Shown here: piece by piece, positions 14,596 through 23,209 of the stretch
How positions within the stretch are numbered: position 1 is the first letter of the stretch
Layout: the number at the start of each line of letters is the position of its first letter
Assembly: GCF_019511665.1 (NCBI RefSeq)
Contig: NZ_JAEUAW010000018.1
Span: 1 to 64,000, forward strand
Reading direction: 5' to 3'
Origin: Microbacterium jejuense
Lineage (GTDB): Bacteria > Actinomycetota > Actinomycetes > Actinomycetales > Microbacteriaceae
DNA: 64,000 nt
The notes under the pieces: generated by a model
Told to the model about the DNA's origin: nothing
The model's database searches: none
The model's input: the letters and a program-made list of their open reading frames with translations, nothing else
Program-made: the position numbers and the translations under genes

Positions 14596-15813
14596 TCAGC
14601 CGACGCGGACGGGCACCGTGCTCGTCGTGGCGGCGACGGCGGTCCGTGGCGCGCGCACGGCGGAGCGCACGCGACGTGCGGCGAGCGCCGCCACGACCAT
14701 CACGACGAACCCGGCGGCCGAGATCACCGCGCCGATCCACACCGGCGCCGTGTAGCCCAGTCCTGCGCTGATGCCGATCCCGCCGGCCCATGCGCCGAGC
14801 GCGTTGCCGACGTTGAACGCGCCGATGTTGGCGCCCGATGCGAGCGTGGGCGCACCGTCGGCGTAGTGCATGATGCGGCTCTGCAGCCCCGGCACGGTGC
14901 CGAAGCCGAACGCGCCCATGAGCACCAGCGCGATGATCGTCGCCACCGGGGATGCCGCGAGCAGCGCGAAGGCGATCAGCGCCACCACGAGGGCACCGAT
15001 GAAGACCACGAGCGTCAGGTCCAGACGACGGTCGGCGAGGCGCCCGCCCAGCCAGTTGCCGGCGACGAGCCCCGCGCCGAAGAGCACGAGCAGCCACGGC
15101 ACGGCTCCGGCCGCGAAGCCGGTCACCTCGGTGAGGGTGTAGGCGATGTAGGTGAAGGCGCCGAACATGCCGCCGAAGGCGAGCACCGTGACCGCCAGCG
15201 ACAGCCACACCTGCGTGGAGCGGAATGCGCGCAGCTCACGCCGCAGGCTGATGCGCTCCTGCGGCCCCTTGGCCGCCGGCACGAGCGCGGCGATGCCGGC
15301 GAGGGCGAGCACGCCGATCGCCGAGATCACCCAGAACGTGGAGCGCCATCCGAACTGCTGCCCGATGAAGGTGCCGAACGGCACGCCGAGCACGTTGGCC
15401 GCGGTGAGCCCGGTGAACATGATCGCGATCGCGCCCGCGCGCTTCTCGGGCGCGACGAGGCTCGCCGCCACGACGGACCCGATGCCGAAGAACGCTCCGT
15501 GCGAGAGGGCGGCGAGCACGCGGCCCGTCATCGCGAGCGCGTAGTCGGGCGCGACGGCGGTGAGAACGTTGCCGATGATGAAGAGCACCACGAGTCCGAG
15601 CAGCACCGGCTTGCGCGGCAGCCGCGTCGTGGCCGCGGTCAGTCCCAGGGCTCCGACGACGACGCCGAGCGCGTATCCCGAGATCAGCCAGCCGGCCGCC
15701 GCTTCCGTCACCCCGAAGTCCTGTGCGACCGCGGGCAGCAGGCCCATGATGACGAACTCCGTGAGTCCGATGCCGAATGCGCCCATGGCGAGCGCGATGA
15801 GTCCGAGTGGCAC
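14596..15813 (-). CDS. MFS transporter (DHA1 family exporter)
   Basis: This 405-aa protein has twelve predicted helices. It opens LIALAMGAFGIGLTEFVIMG with the loop 2-3 region LTAATTRLPRKPVLL and the helix 4-5 segment GRVLAALSHGAFFGIGS, typical of DHA1 drug/arabinose-type exporters. GTG at 15813 is chosen because AGGAG stands 7 nt upstream. It is divergent from a MarR gene across long tandem repeats, so it is probably de-repressed by a toxic ligand; the substrate cannot be told. Confidence 0.87.
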   Translation of the reverse strand: MPLGLIALAMGAFGIGLTEFVIMGLLPAVAQDFGVTEAAAGWLISGYALGVVVGALGLTAATTRLPRKPVLLGLVVLFIIGNVLTAVAPDYALAMTGRVLAALSHGAFFGIGSVVAASLVAPEKRAGAIAIMFTGLTAANVLGVPFGTFIGQQFGWRSTFWVISAIGVLALAGIAALVPAAKGPQERISLRRELRAFRSTQVWLSLAVTVLAFGGMFGAFTYIAYTLTEVTGFAAGAVPWLLVLFGAGLVAGNWLGGRLADRRLDLTLVVFIGALVVALIAFALLAASPVATIIALVLMGAFGFGTVPGLQSRIMHYADGAPTLASGANIGAFNVGNALGAWAGGIGISAGLGYTAPVWIGAVISAAGFVVMVVAALAARRVRSAVRAPRTAVAATTSTVPVRVG

Positions 15814-15840
15814 GGGGGATCTCCTGTTACACTGACGATT

Positions 15841-15914
15841 GTTTGCACGCGCGGGATATTGCGCGAGTGAGATACATAGTTGCACACGCGTGGTATTTGC
15901 GCAAGCAACTACAT
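15841..15914. promoter_or_regulatory. Tandem ~37-bp operator repeats between MFS and MarR genes
   Basis: Two imperfect direct copies lie at 15841-15877 and 15879-15914. Both share TTGCAC, CGCG, GGATA/GGTAT, TTGCGC and a terminal TACAT. The second contains the palindrome TTGCGCAA and GTTGC...GCAAC arms. They fill the gap between the divergent genes and are the likely MarR binding sites. Confidence 0.65.
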
Positions 15915-15935
15915 TGACCAGACCGAGGAGGACCC

Positions 15936-16388
15936 ATGGGCATCGCCGACGACGCCGTCGAAGTGCGCGCGCAAGGCTGGCGCACGCTCGCCGCCCTGCA
16001 CGGACTCATCGACACCGCACTCGAACGCGCCCTGGCGGCATCCGTCGATCTGTCGGTCGTGGAGTACACGGTGCTCGACGCGCTCAGCCGTCAGGACGGC
16101 TGGCATATGCGCATGCAGCAGCTCGCGCGCGCGACGGCCCTCAGCCCGAGCGCGACGACCCGACTCGTCACGCGCCTGGAGGACCGAGCCCTCATCACCC
16201 GTGTCCTCTGCGCCGACGACCGCCGCGGCATCTACACCGAGCTCACGCCCGCCGGCCGCGCGCTCTACGAACGCGCGCACCCGATCCATGACGAGACCCT
16301 CGAGCGCGTCCTCGCCGAGGCCGCGCAGCAGCCGGAGCTGGCGCCGGTCGTCGAAGCCCTGCAGGCGGGCGTCGCTCAGCCGGCCTGA
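15936..16388 (+). CDS. MarR family regulator
   Basis: This 150-aa winged-helix protein has the recognition helix LSPSATTRLVTRLEDRALITR and the wing DDRRGIYTELTPAGRALYE. GAGGAGG precedes the ATG. It probably represses itself and the divergent MFS exporter through the tandem repeats at 15841-15914. No cysteine-based redox pair stands out. Confidence 0.9.
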   Translation: MGIADDAVEVRAQGWRTLAALHGLIDTALERALAASVDLSVVEYTVLDALSRQDGWHMRMQQLARATALSPSATTRLVTRLEDRALITRVLCADDRRGIYTELTPAGRALYERAHPIHDETLERVLAEAAQQPELAPVVEALQAGVAQPA

Positions 16389-16400
16389 CGCACCGGCCGC

Positions 16401-16428
16401 CAGCATCCATTCACCGGAATGGATGCTG
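16401..16428 (+). terminator. Hairpin after the MarR gene
   Basis: CAGCATCCATTC (16401-16412) and GAATGGATGCTG (16417-16428) form a perfect 12-bp stem with a 4-nt loop. It is located 13 nt after the MarR stop. Confidence 0.8.
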
Positions 16429-16450
16429 CGAGCGTACGGTTGCAGTCGAC

Positions 16451-17479
16451 ATGGAACGCTTCGGAACCCTTTCGTTCGGCCACTACGGCCCGCTCGGCGG
16501 CGGACGCCAGCTGACCGCCGCGGACTCGATGCACCAGGCGATCGACCTCGCCCAGGGCATGGACGAGCTCGGCGTCAACGGCGCGTACTTCCGCGTGCAC
16601 CACTTCGCCCGCCAGCAGGCGTCGCCCATGCCGCTCCTGGCCGCCATCGCGGCGCGCACGCGGCGCATCGAGGTCGGCACCGGCGTCATCGACATGCGCT
16701 ACGAGAACCCGCTGTACCTCGCGGAGGAGGCCGCGGCGGTCGACCTGATCTCGGACGGCCGGCTCGCGCTCGGCGTCAGCCGCGGCTCACCCGAGTCCGT
16801 CGTGCGCGGGTATGAGGCGTTCGGCTACACGGGCTCGCAGGATCCGCGCGGAGCCGACATCGCCCGCGAGCACTTCGACCTGTTCCTGCGCGCGATCGAG
16901 GGCGAGGGTCTCGCCGAGCGCGACGCGAACTCGCCCTTCGGCGGCGGCACCGGGCTGCAGCGCATCGAACCCCACTCCCCCGGCCTGCGCTCGCGCGTGT
17001 GGTGGGGCGCCGGCAACCGCGACAGCGCGGAGTGGGCCGGTCGCGTCGGGGTGAACCTCATGTCGTCCACGCTCCTGACGGCGGCCGACGGACGCCCGTT
17101 CGACCTGCTGCAGGCCGAGCAGATCGACGGCTTCCGCGCCGCGTGGCGCGACGCCGGCCACGCCGGGACCCCGCGCGTGTCGGTGAGCCGCTCCATCTTC
17201 CCCATCACGACGGCCGAAGACGAGATGTACTTCGGCGGCCGTCAGGACGGCGACCAGATCGGCGTGATCGACGGCATCCGCTCGACCTTCGGCAAGACGT
17301 ACGCGGCGGCGCCAGACGTGCTCGTCGAGCAGTTGAAGGACGACGCCGCGATCGCCGCGGCGGACACCCTCATGCTGACGATCCCGAGCCAGCTCGGCGT
17401 CGAGTTCAATCTGCGCGTCGTCGAGTCGTTCGCGAAGTACGTCGCCCCCGAGCTCGGCTGGCGCTCCACGCTCGCGTGA
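16451..17479 (+). CDS. LLM-class flavin-dependent oxidoreductase
   Basis: This 342-aa bacterial-luciferase-like TIM barrel has typical segments MDELGVNGAYFRVHHF, RTRRIEVGTGVIDMRYENPLYLAEEAAAVDLISDGRLALGVSRGSPE (key landmarks only) and a late SQLGVEFNLRVVESFA. It would use FMNH2 or F420; the substrate is unknown. A TACGGT -10 candidate lies 10 nt before the ATG, which is longer than the 6-7 nt seen elsewhere. It ends at a bidirectional hairpin. Confidence 0.87.
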   Translation: MERFGTLSFGHYGPLGGGRQLTAADSMHQAIDLAQGMDELGVNGAYFRVHHFARQQASPMPLLAAIAARTRRIEVGTGVIDMRYENPLYLAEEAAAVDLISDGRLALGVSRGSPESVVRGYEAFGYTGSQDPRGADIAREHFDLFLRAIEGEGLAERDANSPFGGGTGLQRIEPHSPGLRSRVWWGAGNRDSAEWAGRVGVNLMSSTLLTAADGRPFDLLQAEQIDGFRAAWRDAGHAGTPRVSVSRSIFPITTAEDEMYFGGRQDGDQIGVIDGIRSTFGKTYAAAPDVLVEQLKDDAAIAAADTLMLTIPSQLGVEFNLRVVESFAKYVAPELGWRSTLA

Positions 17480-17492
17480 CCTCACGCGGCTC

Positions 17493-17523
17493 GAGTGGAT
17501 GCCGCGGCCCGCGGCATCCACTC
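17493..17523. terminator. Bidirectional terminator hairpin
   Basis: GAGTGGATGCCGCGG (17493-17507) and its exact complement (17509-17523) form a 31-nt near-perfect palindrome between convergent genes. It overlaps the stop codon of the antiporter gene. Confidence 0.85.
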
Positions 17524-19219
17524 AGTCCAGGATCTCGACGCCGGTGATGCGCAGCTCCTCCACGTCGAGCCGCGTCTGGATCTGCGTCACGACGGCGTCG
17601 TCGACCACTCCCTCGCGCCGCAGCCTGTACAGCACCTCGCGCTTGCGGTCGAGCACCGCGATGCGCAGCTTCGAGTACTCCTCGTCGCGCTCGCGCGGCG
17701 AGGGCAGCGGATCGGGCGCGGCCACCAGGACGGTCGTGCCCTCCAGCGAGGCCTCGGCGGCGGCATCCGTCTCTCCGATGCGACGATCGAGGTCGGCGAT
17801 CTGCCGATCGACCTCCGCCTGCTGCCGCGCCTGCACGCGCTCGTTGTTGCGCTCGAGGTACTCGTAGTAGTCGCGCGTGAGGCGGTCGCGGGTCTCTTCG
17901 CTGATGCCGTGGTCGTGCGCGAGCTCTTTGACCGCCGTGAGGGCGGCGCCCGTGATCGCGCGCTCCGCGAGCTCGAGCTCCTGCTGCATGGCGACGTCGT
18001 CGGGGAACCGTGCCCACCGCACGACAGACGGCAGCAGGGGTCCCTGCACGAGGAGCGTCAAGACGATGACGCCGGCCGTGATGAACACGATCTCGTCGCG
18101 CCCGGGCAGCGCGTCGCCGGCCGACGTCGTCAACGGCACCGAGAGCGCGATCGCGAGCGACACGGCGCCGCGGAAGCCCGCCACCGCGCTCACGACGCGA
18201 GAACGCCACGTGGTGCGCCGCAGACGCTGCGACGGTCTGCGGTCCAGCATCCGGATGACCATCACCGATGCCGTCTGCACGACGAAGCGGGTGATCAGCA
18301 GTCCCAGCCACACCGCGACGGTCACGAGCACCAGCCAGCCGATCTCGCGGCCGGGGATCTCGTGGGCGACCGCCTGCACCTCGAACCCGATGATGACGAA
18401 CAGCGACCCGTTCAGCAGGAACGATCCGAGCGGCCACGTCCACTGCGCCTGCCGCCGCGACGCCGCCGTGCTGATGCGCGGCATGATGTACGCCGCGATG
18501 AGCCCCGCCACCACAACGGCCAGCACGCCCGACGCATGGATCAGCTCGGCGAGGAGGAACGCCGTGAACGGCACGAGCAGCAGCGCGATGTTGAGGTTGA
18601 GGGTGTTGCGCACGCGGCGCATCACGAGGTACGCGACCCCCGCCACGACGAGTCCCGCGACGGCCCCGCCGATGTACGACAGCAGCACGAGCCACGTGAT
18701 GTCGAGGGGCGTGTACTGCCCGCCCACGGCGACCCCGACGGCGACGCCGTACAGCACGAGCGCGGTGCCGTCGTTGGTGAGGCTCTCGGCCTTGAGGTTC
18801 ATGAAGTTGCGGCGCGGCAGCATGCGGCCGAGCGCGGCCACGGCGGTCGCGTCGGTCGGCGCGACGGCGGCACCCAGGATGAGCGCGGCGTTCCACGGCA
18901 GTCCGAGCGCATAGGCGATCCCGGCGATGGCGAACGCGGTGGCGACGACGAGCACCGTGCTCGAGAGCACGATGCCGCGGAAGTCACGCCGGATCGACCG
19001 CAGCGACGTCGTGAGGCTCTCCCAGAACAGCAGCACCGGGAGGAACAGCAGCAGCACCGTCTCGGGCGGCAGCACGATCTCACGCACCTCGGGGATGAAC
19101 CCCAGTGCGAGCCCGGCGACGAGCAGCAGCAGCGGCACAGCGATGCGCAGCCTCGGCGCCAGGATGGCGCCCGTCAGCACCGTGATCCCGACCAGGACGG
19201 TTACTTCGAGTCCGTTCAT
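17522..19219 (-). CDS. Na+/H+ antiporter, CPA1 family
   Basis: This 565-aa protein has about twelve membrane helices in residues 1-420. The ion-site signatures AAVAPTDATAV and ESLTNDGTALV are those of NhaP/CPA1 exchangers. A hydrophilic coiled C-terminal tail of about 140 residues follows (ETRDRLTRDYYEYLERNNER), usual for this group and probably regulatory. GAAGGGAG precedes the ATG. It contributes to pH and sodium homeostasis at the plasma membrane. Confidence 0.92.
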   Translation of the reverse strand: MNGLEVTVLVGITVLTGAILAPRLRIAVPLLLLVAGLALGFIPEVREIVLPPETVLLLFLPVLLFWESLTTSLRSIRRDFRGIVLSSTVLVVATAFAIAGIAYALGLPWNAALILGAAVAPTDATAVAALGRMLPRRNFMNLKAESLTNDGTALVLYGVAVGVAVGGQYTPLDITWLVLLSYIGGAVAGLVVAGVAYLVMRRVRNTLNLNIALLLVPFTAFLLAELIHASGVLAVVVAGLIAAYIMPRISTAASRRQAQWTWPLGSFLLNGSLFVIIGFEVQAVAHEIPGREIGWLVLVTVAVWLGLLITRFVVQTASVMVIRMLDRRPSQRLRRTTWRSRVVSAVAGFRGAVSLAIALSVPLTTSAGDALPGRDEIVFITAGVIVLTLLVQGPLLPSVVRWARFPDDVAMQQELELAERAITGAALTAVKELAHDHGISEETRDRLTRDYYEYLERNNERVQARQQAEVDRQIADLDRRIGETDAAAEASLEGTTVLVAAPDPLPSPRERDEEYSKLRIAVLDRKREVLYRLRREGVVDDAVVTQIQTRLDVEELRITGVEILD

Positions 19220-19383
19220 GGGGCGGCTCCCTTCGGTGCAATGATGCTCGCAACCGCGAGAGAAGCGCGAGGATTCCCGGGATGCCGGTCCGCCCTGTCT
19301 TCCGTGCGACCCGCGCCGGTAGACTCCGGGCCATCCGCCGCGACGAAGCGGGTCGAGGCGATGGGCGAACGAAGGCGATGCCG

Positions 19384-19719
19384 ATGGACAGCACAGACCT
19401 GGCCGACCTGATCGACGAGCTGACGGCGACCGCGAAGGACGCCTCCAGCGGCCGCGCCGCCCGCACGATCAGGGGCGGCCACGAGCACGCGCTGCGCGAG
19501 ACGGTCATCGCCCTGCGCGCCGGCCATGAGCTCGCCGAGCACGAGAGCCCGCACGAGGCCACGCTGCAGGTGCTGCGCGGCCGGGTGCGGCTCGTGGCGG
19601 GCGACGAGTCATGGGACGGCGTCTCGGGCGATCACCTCACGATCCCCTCGCGCCGCCGCAGCCTCGAGGCGCTCGACGACTCCGTCGTGCTGCTGACCGT
19701 CTCGAACCGCGTGCCCTGA
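19384..19719 (+). CDS. Cupin-domain protein
   Basis: This 111-aa single-domain cupin has motif 1 HEHALRETVIALRAGHELAEHESPHEA and a later strand pattern LQVLRGRVRLVAGDESWDG with IPSRRRSLEAL. ATG 19384 is preferred over 19378 because GAAGG is then 8 nt upstream. It is divergent from the antiporter. Members range from small-molecule binders to enzymes; no specific role can be given. Confidence 0.78.
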   Translation: MDSTDLADLIDELTATAKDASSGRAARTIRGGHEHALRETVIALRAGHELAEHESPHEATLQVLRGRVRLVAGDESWDGVSGDHLTIPSRRRSLEALDDSVVLLTVSNRVP

Positions 19720-19735
19720 GGCGGCCGGCGCGCGC

Positions 19736-21979
19736 TCAGTCGTCGGCGCGGAACAGCGCGCTCAACTCCGGCGCGGACGCCCCTCGGGCGAACACCGGAA
19801 TGCGGTCCAACGGCGCGTCCACATCGACGATCCGCCCGCCCGCGAGCATCTCACCCGTCCACACGTCGGTCCACTCCCCGGGCGGCAGGTACAGCGTGCG
19901 CCGGACAGCGCCGGACTGCACCACCGGCGCGATCAGCAGGTCGTCGCCGAGGAGCCATTGCGCGTCGGACGTCCACACCGCAGGATCGTCCGGCCACTCG
20001 AAGAACAGCGGGCGCATGAGCGGCGCGTCGGTGGAGACCGCCGCTGAGGCCGCGCGCTGCAGATAGGGAACGAGCCGTTCGCGCAGCCGTGTATAGCGAC
20101 GGAACAGTGGCAGCACGCGGTCGTCGCCGGTGCGCTCCGCGATGTTCCACGGCGTCCGATCCCGTGACGGTGTGCGGTGGTGGTTGAACTCGGAGTGGTA
20201 CTGCATGATCGGCACGAACACGGAGGCCTGCGTCGCGCGGATGTAGAGCTCCGCCGTCGGGATCTCGCCTGAGAAGCCCGCGATGTCCCACCCCCAGTAC
20301 ACGAGGCCGGAGGCGGCCGCCGTGAGACCCGCGTTCATCGACCAGCGGAAAGCGTCCCATGTCGAGTTCTCGTCGCCGGCCCAGAACGCGCCGTGCGCCT
20401 GCGACCCGGTGAAGCCGGCGCGGCTGAACGTCACGGGCGCCTTGCCGCTCGATTCGAGCAGGCGCCCGTACGCGGCGGCGTACGCGACGGGGAACGTGTT
20501 GTTCTTCTCGTCCCCGCGCCCGCCGTCGAGGTACACCAGTTCGGCACCCCACGCGTGCTCGCCGCCGTCGGTCTTGAAGCCGTCGATGCCGATCTCGTCC
20601 ACCAGGTAGCGGCGCTTCTCGGTCCACCACCGCGCAGCGCGCTCGTCGGTGAGGTCGGGCATGAGCCCGAGCGGGAACCACCAGCCACGGTTACGATACG
20701 GGCGGGTTCCGCCGCGCGGCTCGGGCTCGCGGATGAGAACGTCCTCGCGGATCGCCGCCCGCGCGTCCGCTGCCGCCTGGCCGTGCGGATGCGGCCGCAT
20801 CTTGATGAGGGGGATCTGCCAGAGGTGCAGGCGGATGCCGCGCACGTGGAGTTCGTCGGTCATTCCCTTGGGGTCCGGCCAGGCGCCGTCGGCGGGGAAG
20901 GTGAAGTCTGAGAGCCGATGCGGAGCACCGTCGTCGCTCACCGCATAGCGGGCGTCACGGAACGCGGTGAAGGTCGACTCATCGCTCCATGCCTCGATCA
21001 CGACGGACCCGACGGGGATGTCGTGCTGCCGGTGCAGCTCGACCTGGCGCATGACCTCGGCCTGCGTGTTCCACTCGTTGCCGCTCGCCCACAGTCGGAA
21101 GACCCACGCGGGCAGCTCGGTCGCCCGACCGACGCGATCGAGGAACCCACGCAGCACCTCCACCGGAGTCCCGGCGAACAGCCGCACGTCGACACGTCCG
21201 TCCTCGCCGACCTCGGCCTCGATGCCGATGCGAGCGGGGTCGGTGCGACCGAGGTCGAACCACACGCGACGTGATGTGTCGACGTGGAAACCCCAGCCCT
21301 CACCCCCGACCACGTGCGCGAACGGCATCGGCAGATACGTCTTGCGCTCGTCGCCCTGACTCTTGTACTGCTCGAACACCATCGAGTCGAGCTCGGCGCC
21401 GGTCTGATCGACGGCGTCGTACCGCTCGCCGAAGCCGGTGACCCGCTCGCCCGCGGCCAGCGGCAGGGCGAACCGCACGCGCCACGCGCGGCGCCCGTCG
21501 TGCAGCTGCTCGACGGTGCCCTCGACAGCACGCGCACCGCCGTGCTGGATGAGCGCGTCCGAGGCGGGGATCCAAGCCGCGGCGCGGAACTCGAACCAGC
21601 GCGTACGCTCCGTGGTGCCGTCCTCGCGGGTGCCGCTGAACCGGTAGCGATAGGTCCCGCCCGAGCGCAGTGCCGGCGTGACCACCTGCCAGCCTCCGAC
21701 GGCGCGGGCCATGCGGCTCGCCGCCGACGCCAGGTGCCCGCCGTCGGTGACGCGTCCGCGCGACGTCGTCGCCACGCGGGCGAGCTCGAGCTCGTGCGTC
21801 TCGTGCGTCGGGTCGGCGGCATCCCCCCACCATTCCAGAGTGCACGAGACCGCGACGATGCGGGCGTCGGCGCGGATGCCGAGCGTCGTTGTGTCGCCGG
21901 CGAGCGGGACCACCGGCCAGCGCTGCTCGGTGTCGACGGAGTACGGGTGACCGGAACCGGCGGGGCGGTGGCGGATCAT
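19736..21979 (-). CDS. GH31 alpha-glucosidase/xylosidase
   Basis: This 747-aa glycoside hydrolase lacks a signal peptide. The GH31 nucleophile Asp is in IDGFKTDGGEHAWG and the acid/base Asp in FWAGDENSTWDAF. Further landmarks are WASGNEWNTQAEV and YHSEFNHHRTPSRDRTPW. It would cleave alpha-linked glucosides or xylosides in the cytoplasm. The ATG at 21979 overlaps the stop of the GH15-like gene (ATGA) and has AGGAAGGA upstream. It is the last gene of the ROK-ABC operon, which suggests that it degrades the imported oligosaccharide. Confidence 0.9.
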   Translation of the reverse strand: MIRHRPAGSGHPYSVDTEQRWPVVPLAGDTTTLGIRADARIVAVSCTLEWWGDAADPTHETHELELARVATTSRGRVTDGGHLASAASRMARAVGGWQVVTPALRSGGTYRYRFSGTREDGTTERTRWFEFRAAAWIPASDALIQHGGARAVEGTVEQLHDGRRAWRVRFALPLAAGERVTGFGERYDAVDQTGAELDSMVFEQYKSQGDERKTYLPMPFAHVVGGEGWGFHVDTSRRVWFDLGRTDPARIGIEAEVGEDGRVDVRLFAGTPVEVLRGFLDRVGRATELPAWVFRLWASGNEWNTQAEVMRQVELHRQHDIPVGSVVIEAWSDESTFTAFRDARYAVSDDGAPHRLSDFTFPADGAWPDPKGMTDELHVRGIRLHLWQIPLIKMRPHPHGQAAADARAAIREDVLIREPEPRGGTRPYRNRGWWFPLGLMPDLTDERAARWWTEKRRYLVDEIGIDGFKTDGGEHAWGAELVYLDGGRGDEKNNTFPVAYAAAYGRLLESSGKAPVTFSRAGFTGSQAHGAFWAGDENSTWDAFRWSMNAGLTAAASGLVYWGWDIAGFSGEIPTAELYIRATQASVFVPIMQYHSEFNHHRTPSRDRTPWNIAERTGDDRVLPLFRRYTRLRERLVPYLQRAASAAVSTDAPLMRPLFFEWPDDPAVWTSDAQWLLGDDLLIAPVVQSGAVRRTLYLPPGEWTDVWTGEMLAGGRIVDVDAPLDRIPVFARGASAPELSALFRADD

Positions 21980-23139
21980 CGGGTGAGTCCTTCCTGCTGG
22001 GGTGCGGCGGCGGCATCGGACAGCTCCGCGACGTCGACGCGGCCGAGAGCGAGTCCCAGCCGGAGGAACATGGCGTGGCTCCACAGCAGGGGCGTCGCGG
22101 CGGTGCCCCACCGGTCGATCCACGGCTGCTGCATGCGGGGGGCGATGAGGTGCCCGTCGACCTGCTCGGGCAGATCGAGGTCCGCCGTCGCCGTGGCAGC
22201 GGCCCACTCGAGCAGTTCCTCTGCGCGCGTGCGGTCACCGGCGGCCAGGTGAGCCAGGCCGAGGAAGCACGAGAGCAGGGGCCAGCGCCCGCCGCCGAAG
22301 AAGGTGTCGCCGAGGTAGCGGTGCACTCCCCCGTCGACTGTCACGTGCGACTCGAGGACGTCGATCGTCGCCCGCGCGACCGGCGACGATGCGTCGACGA
22401 AGGCCAGCGGCGCGATGACCGCGGCGAGGCTCCCATCGACGGCGGTGCTGCCGATCCACTTGATGAGATGGCCGTCGGCGGTTCCCCGGGCGGCGACGAG
22501 GTCACGGATCGCGGGCACGATCCGCCGCGCCCCGTCCGCGCGTGCCGCGCCGATCAGACCGGAGCGCAGGGCGCCGTCCAGTCCGGCGGCGATGCACGCG
22601 AGCGTCGAGACATGCACGTGCTGGGAGTGCTCCTCCCACCAGTCGTAGCAGGGCCGCTGCCACGACGCGGCGAGGTAGTCGACGGTGAGCTCGACCGCCG
22701 GCCTGAAGGGAGCGGCATCCAGCCCATGACGCTCCAGATGCTCCGTGAGCGCCCACAGCCAGGTGCCGTACCCGTCGAGCTGGAAGTCCCACCACTCGTC
22801 GGCGCCGTCTTCGCCGGCGAATGTGAAGCGGGCAGGCAGCATGTGCTCTGCCGCGGGCGGACGCCCGGCGCGCGTCTCTGCCGCGATCCAGCGGATGTGA
22901 TCGGCGCGCCGGCCGATGACGTCGGCGCACCACTGGAAGAAGCGGGTCGCCGAGTCGATCCGTCCGACCGCGGATGCGGCGTCTGCGATGAAGGCGCCGT
23001 CGCGCAGCCAGCTGTAGCCGACGTACGCCGAGAATGTCGGGCTGGCGGGGTACGCGCCCTCCGGGGTCTGAAGGTCGGTGATGAGTCTGATGCTGCGCTC
23101 GGCCAGGGCGCGGATGCGCACGTCGGAGGTATCGGTCAC
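21976..23139 (-). CDS. GH15-like glycoside hydrolase
   Basis: This 387-aa (alpha/alpha)6-barrel protein has FSAYVGYSWLRDGAFIADAA near the start, the substrate loop DEWWDFQLDGYGTWLWAL, and the acidic motif DWWEEHSQHVHVSTLA, which probably holds the general acid. Glucoamylase-type enzymes release glucose from alpha-glucans. It is shorter than full GH15 enzymes and has no signal peptide, so it should act on imported sugars. GTG 23139 has GAAGGA upstream. It is coupled to the GH31 gene. Confidence 0.85.
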   Translation of the reverse strand: MTDTSDVRIRALAERSIRLITDLQTPEGAYPASPTFSAYVGYSWLRDGAFIADAASAVGRIDSATRFFQWCADVIGRRADHIRWIAAETRAGRPPAAEHMLPARFTFAGEDGADEWWDFQLDGYGTWLWALTEHLERHGLDAAPFRPAVELTVDYLAASWQRPCYDWWEEHSQHVHVSTLACIAAGLDGALRSGLIGAARADGARRIVPAIRDLVAARGTADGHLIKWIGSTAVDGSLAAVIAPLAFVDASSPVARATIDVLESHVTVDGGVHRYLGDTFFGGGRWPLLSCFLGLAHLAAGDRTRAEELLEWAAATATADLDLPEQVDGHLIAPRMQQPWIDRWGTAATPLLWSHAMFLRLGLALGRVDVAELSDAAAAPQQEGLTR

Positions 23140-23209
23140 GGAGTGTCCTTCGGGGGATGGGCGGGGGGCCGGCGCGCCCGCGGCGGCACGCGCCGCGGGC
23201 ACGCGGGCG

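Noticed and set aside
17495..19411. Plus-strand open frame of 638 codons opposite the antiporter
   Set aside because: Composition is Arg/Asp/His-rich with no hydrophobic pattern, whereas the minus strand encodes a clear CPA1 antiporter.
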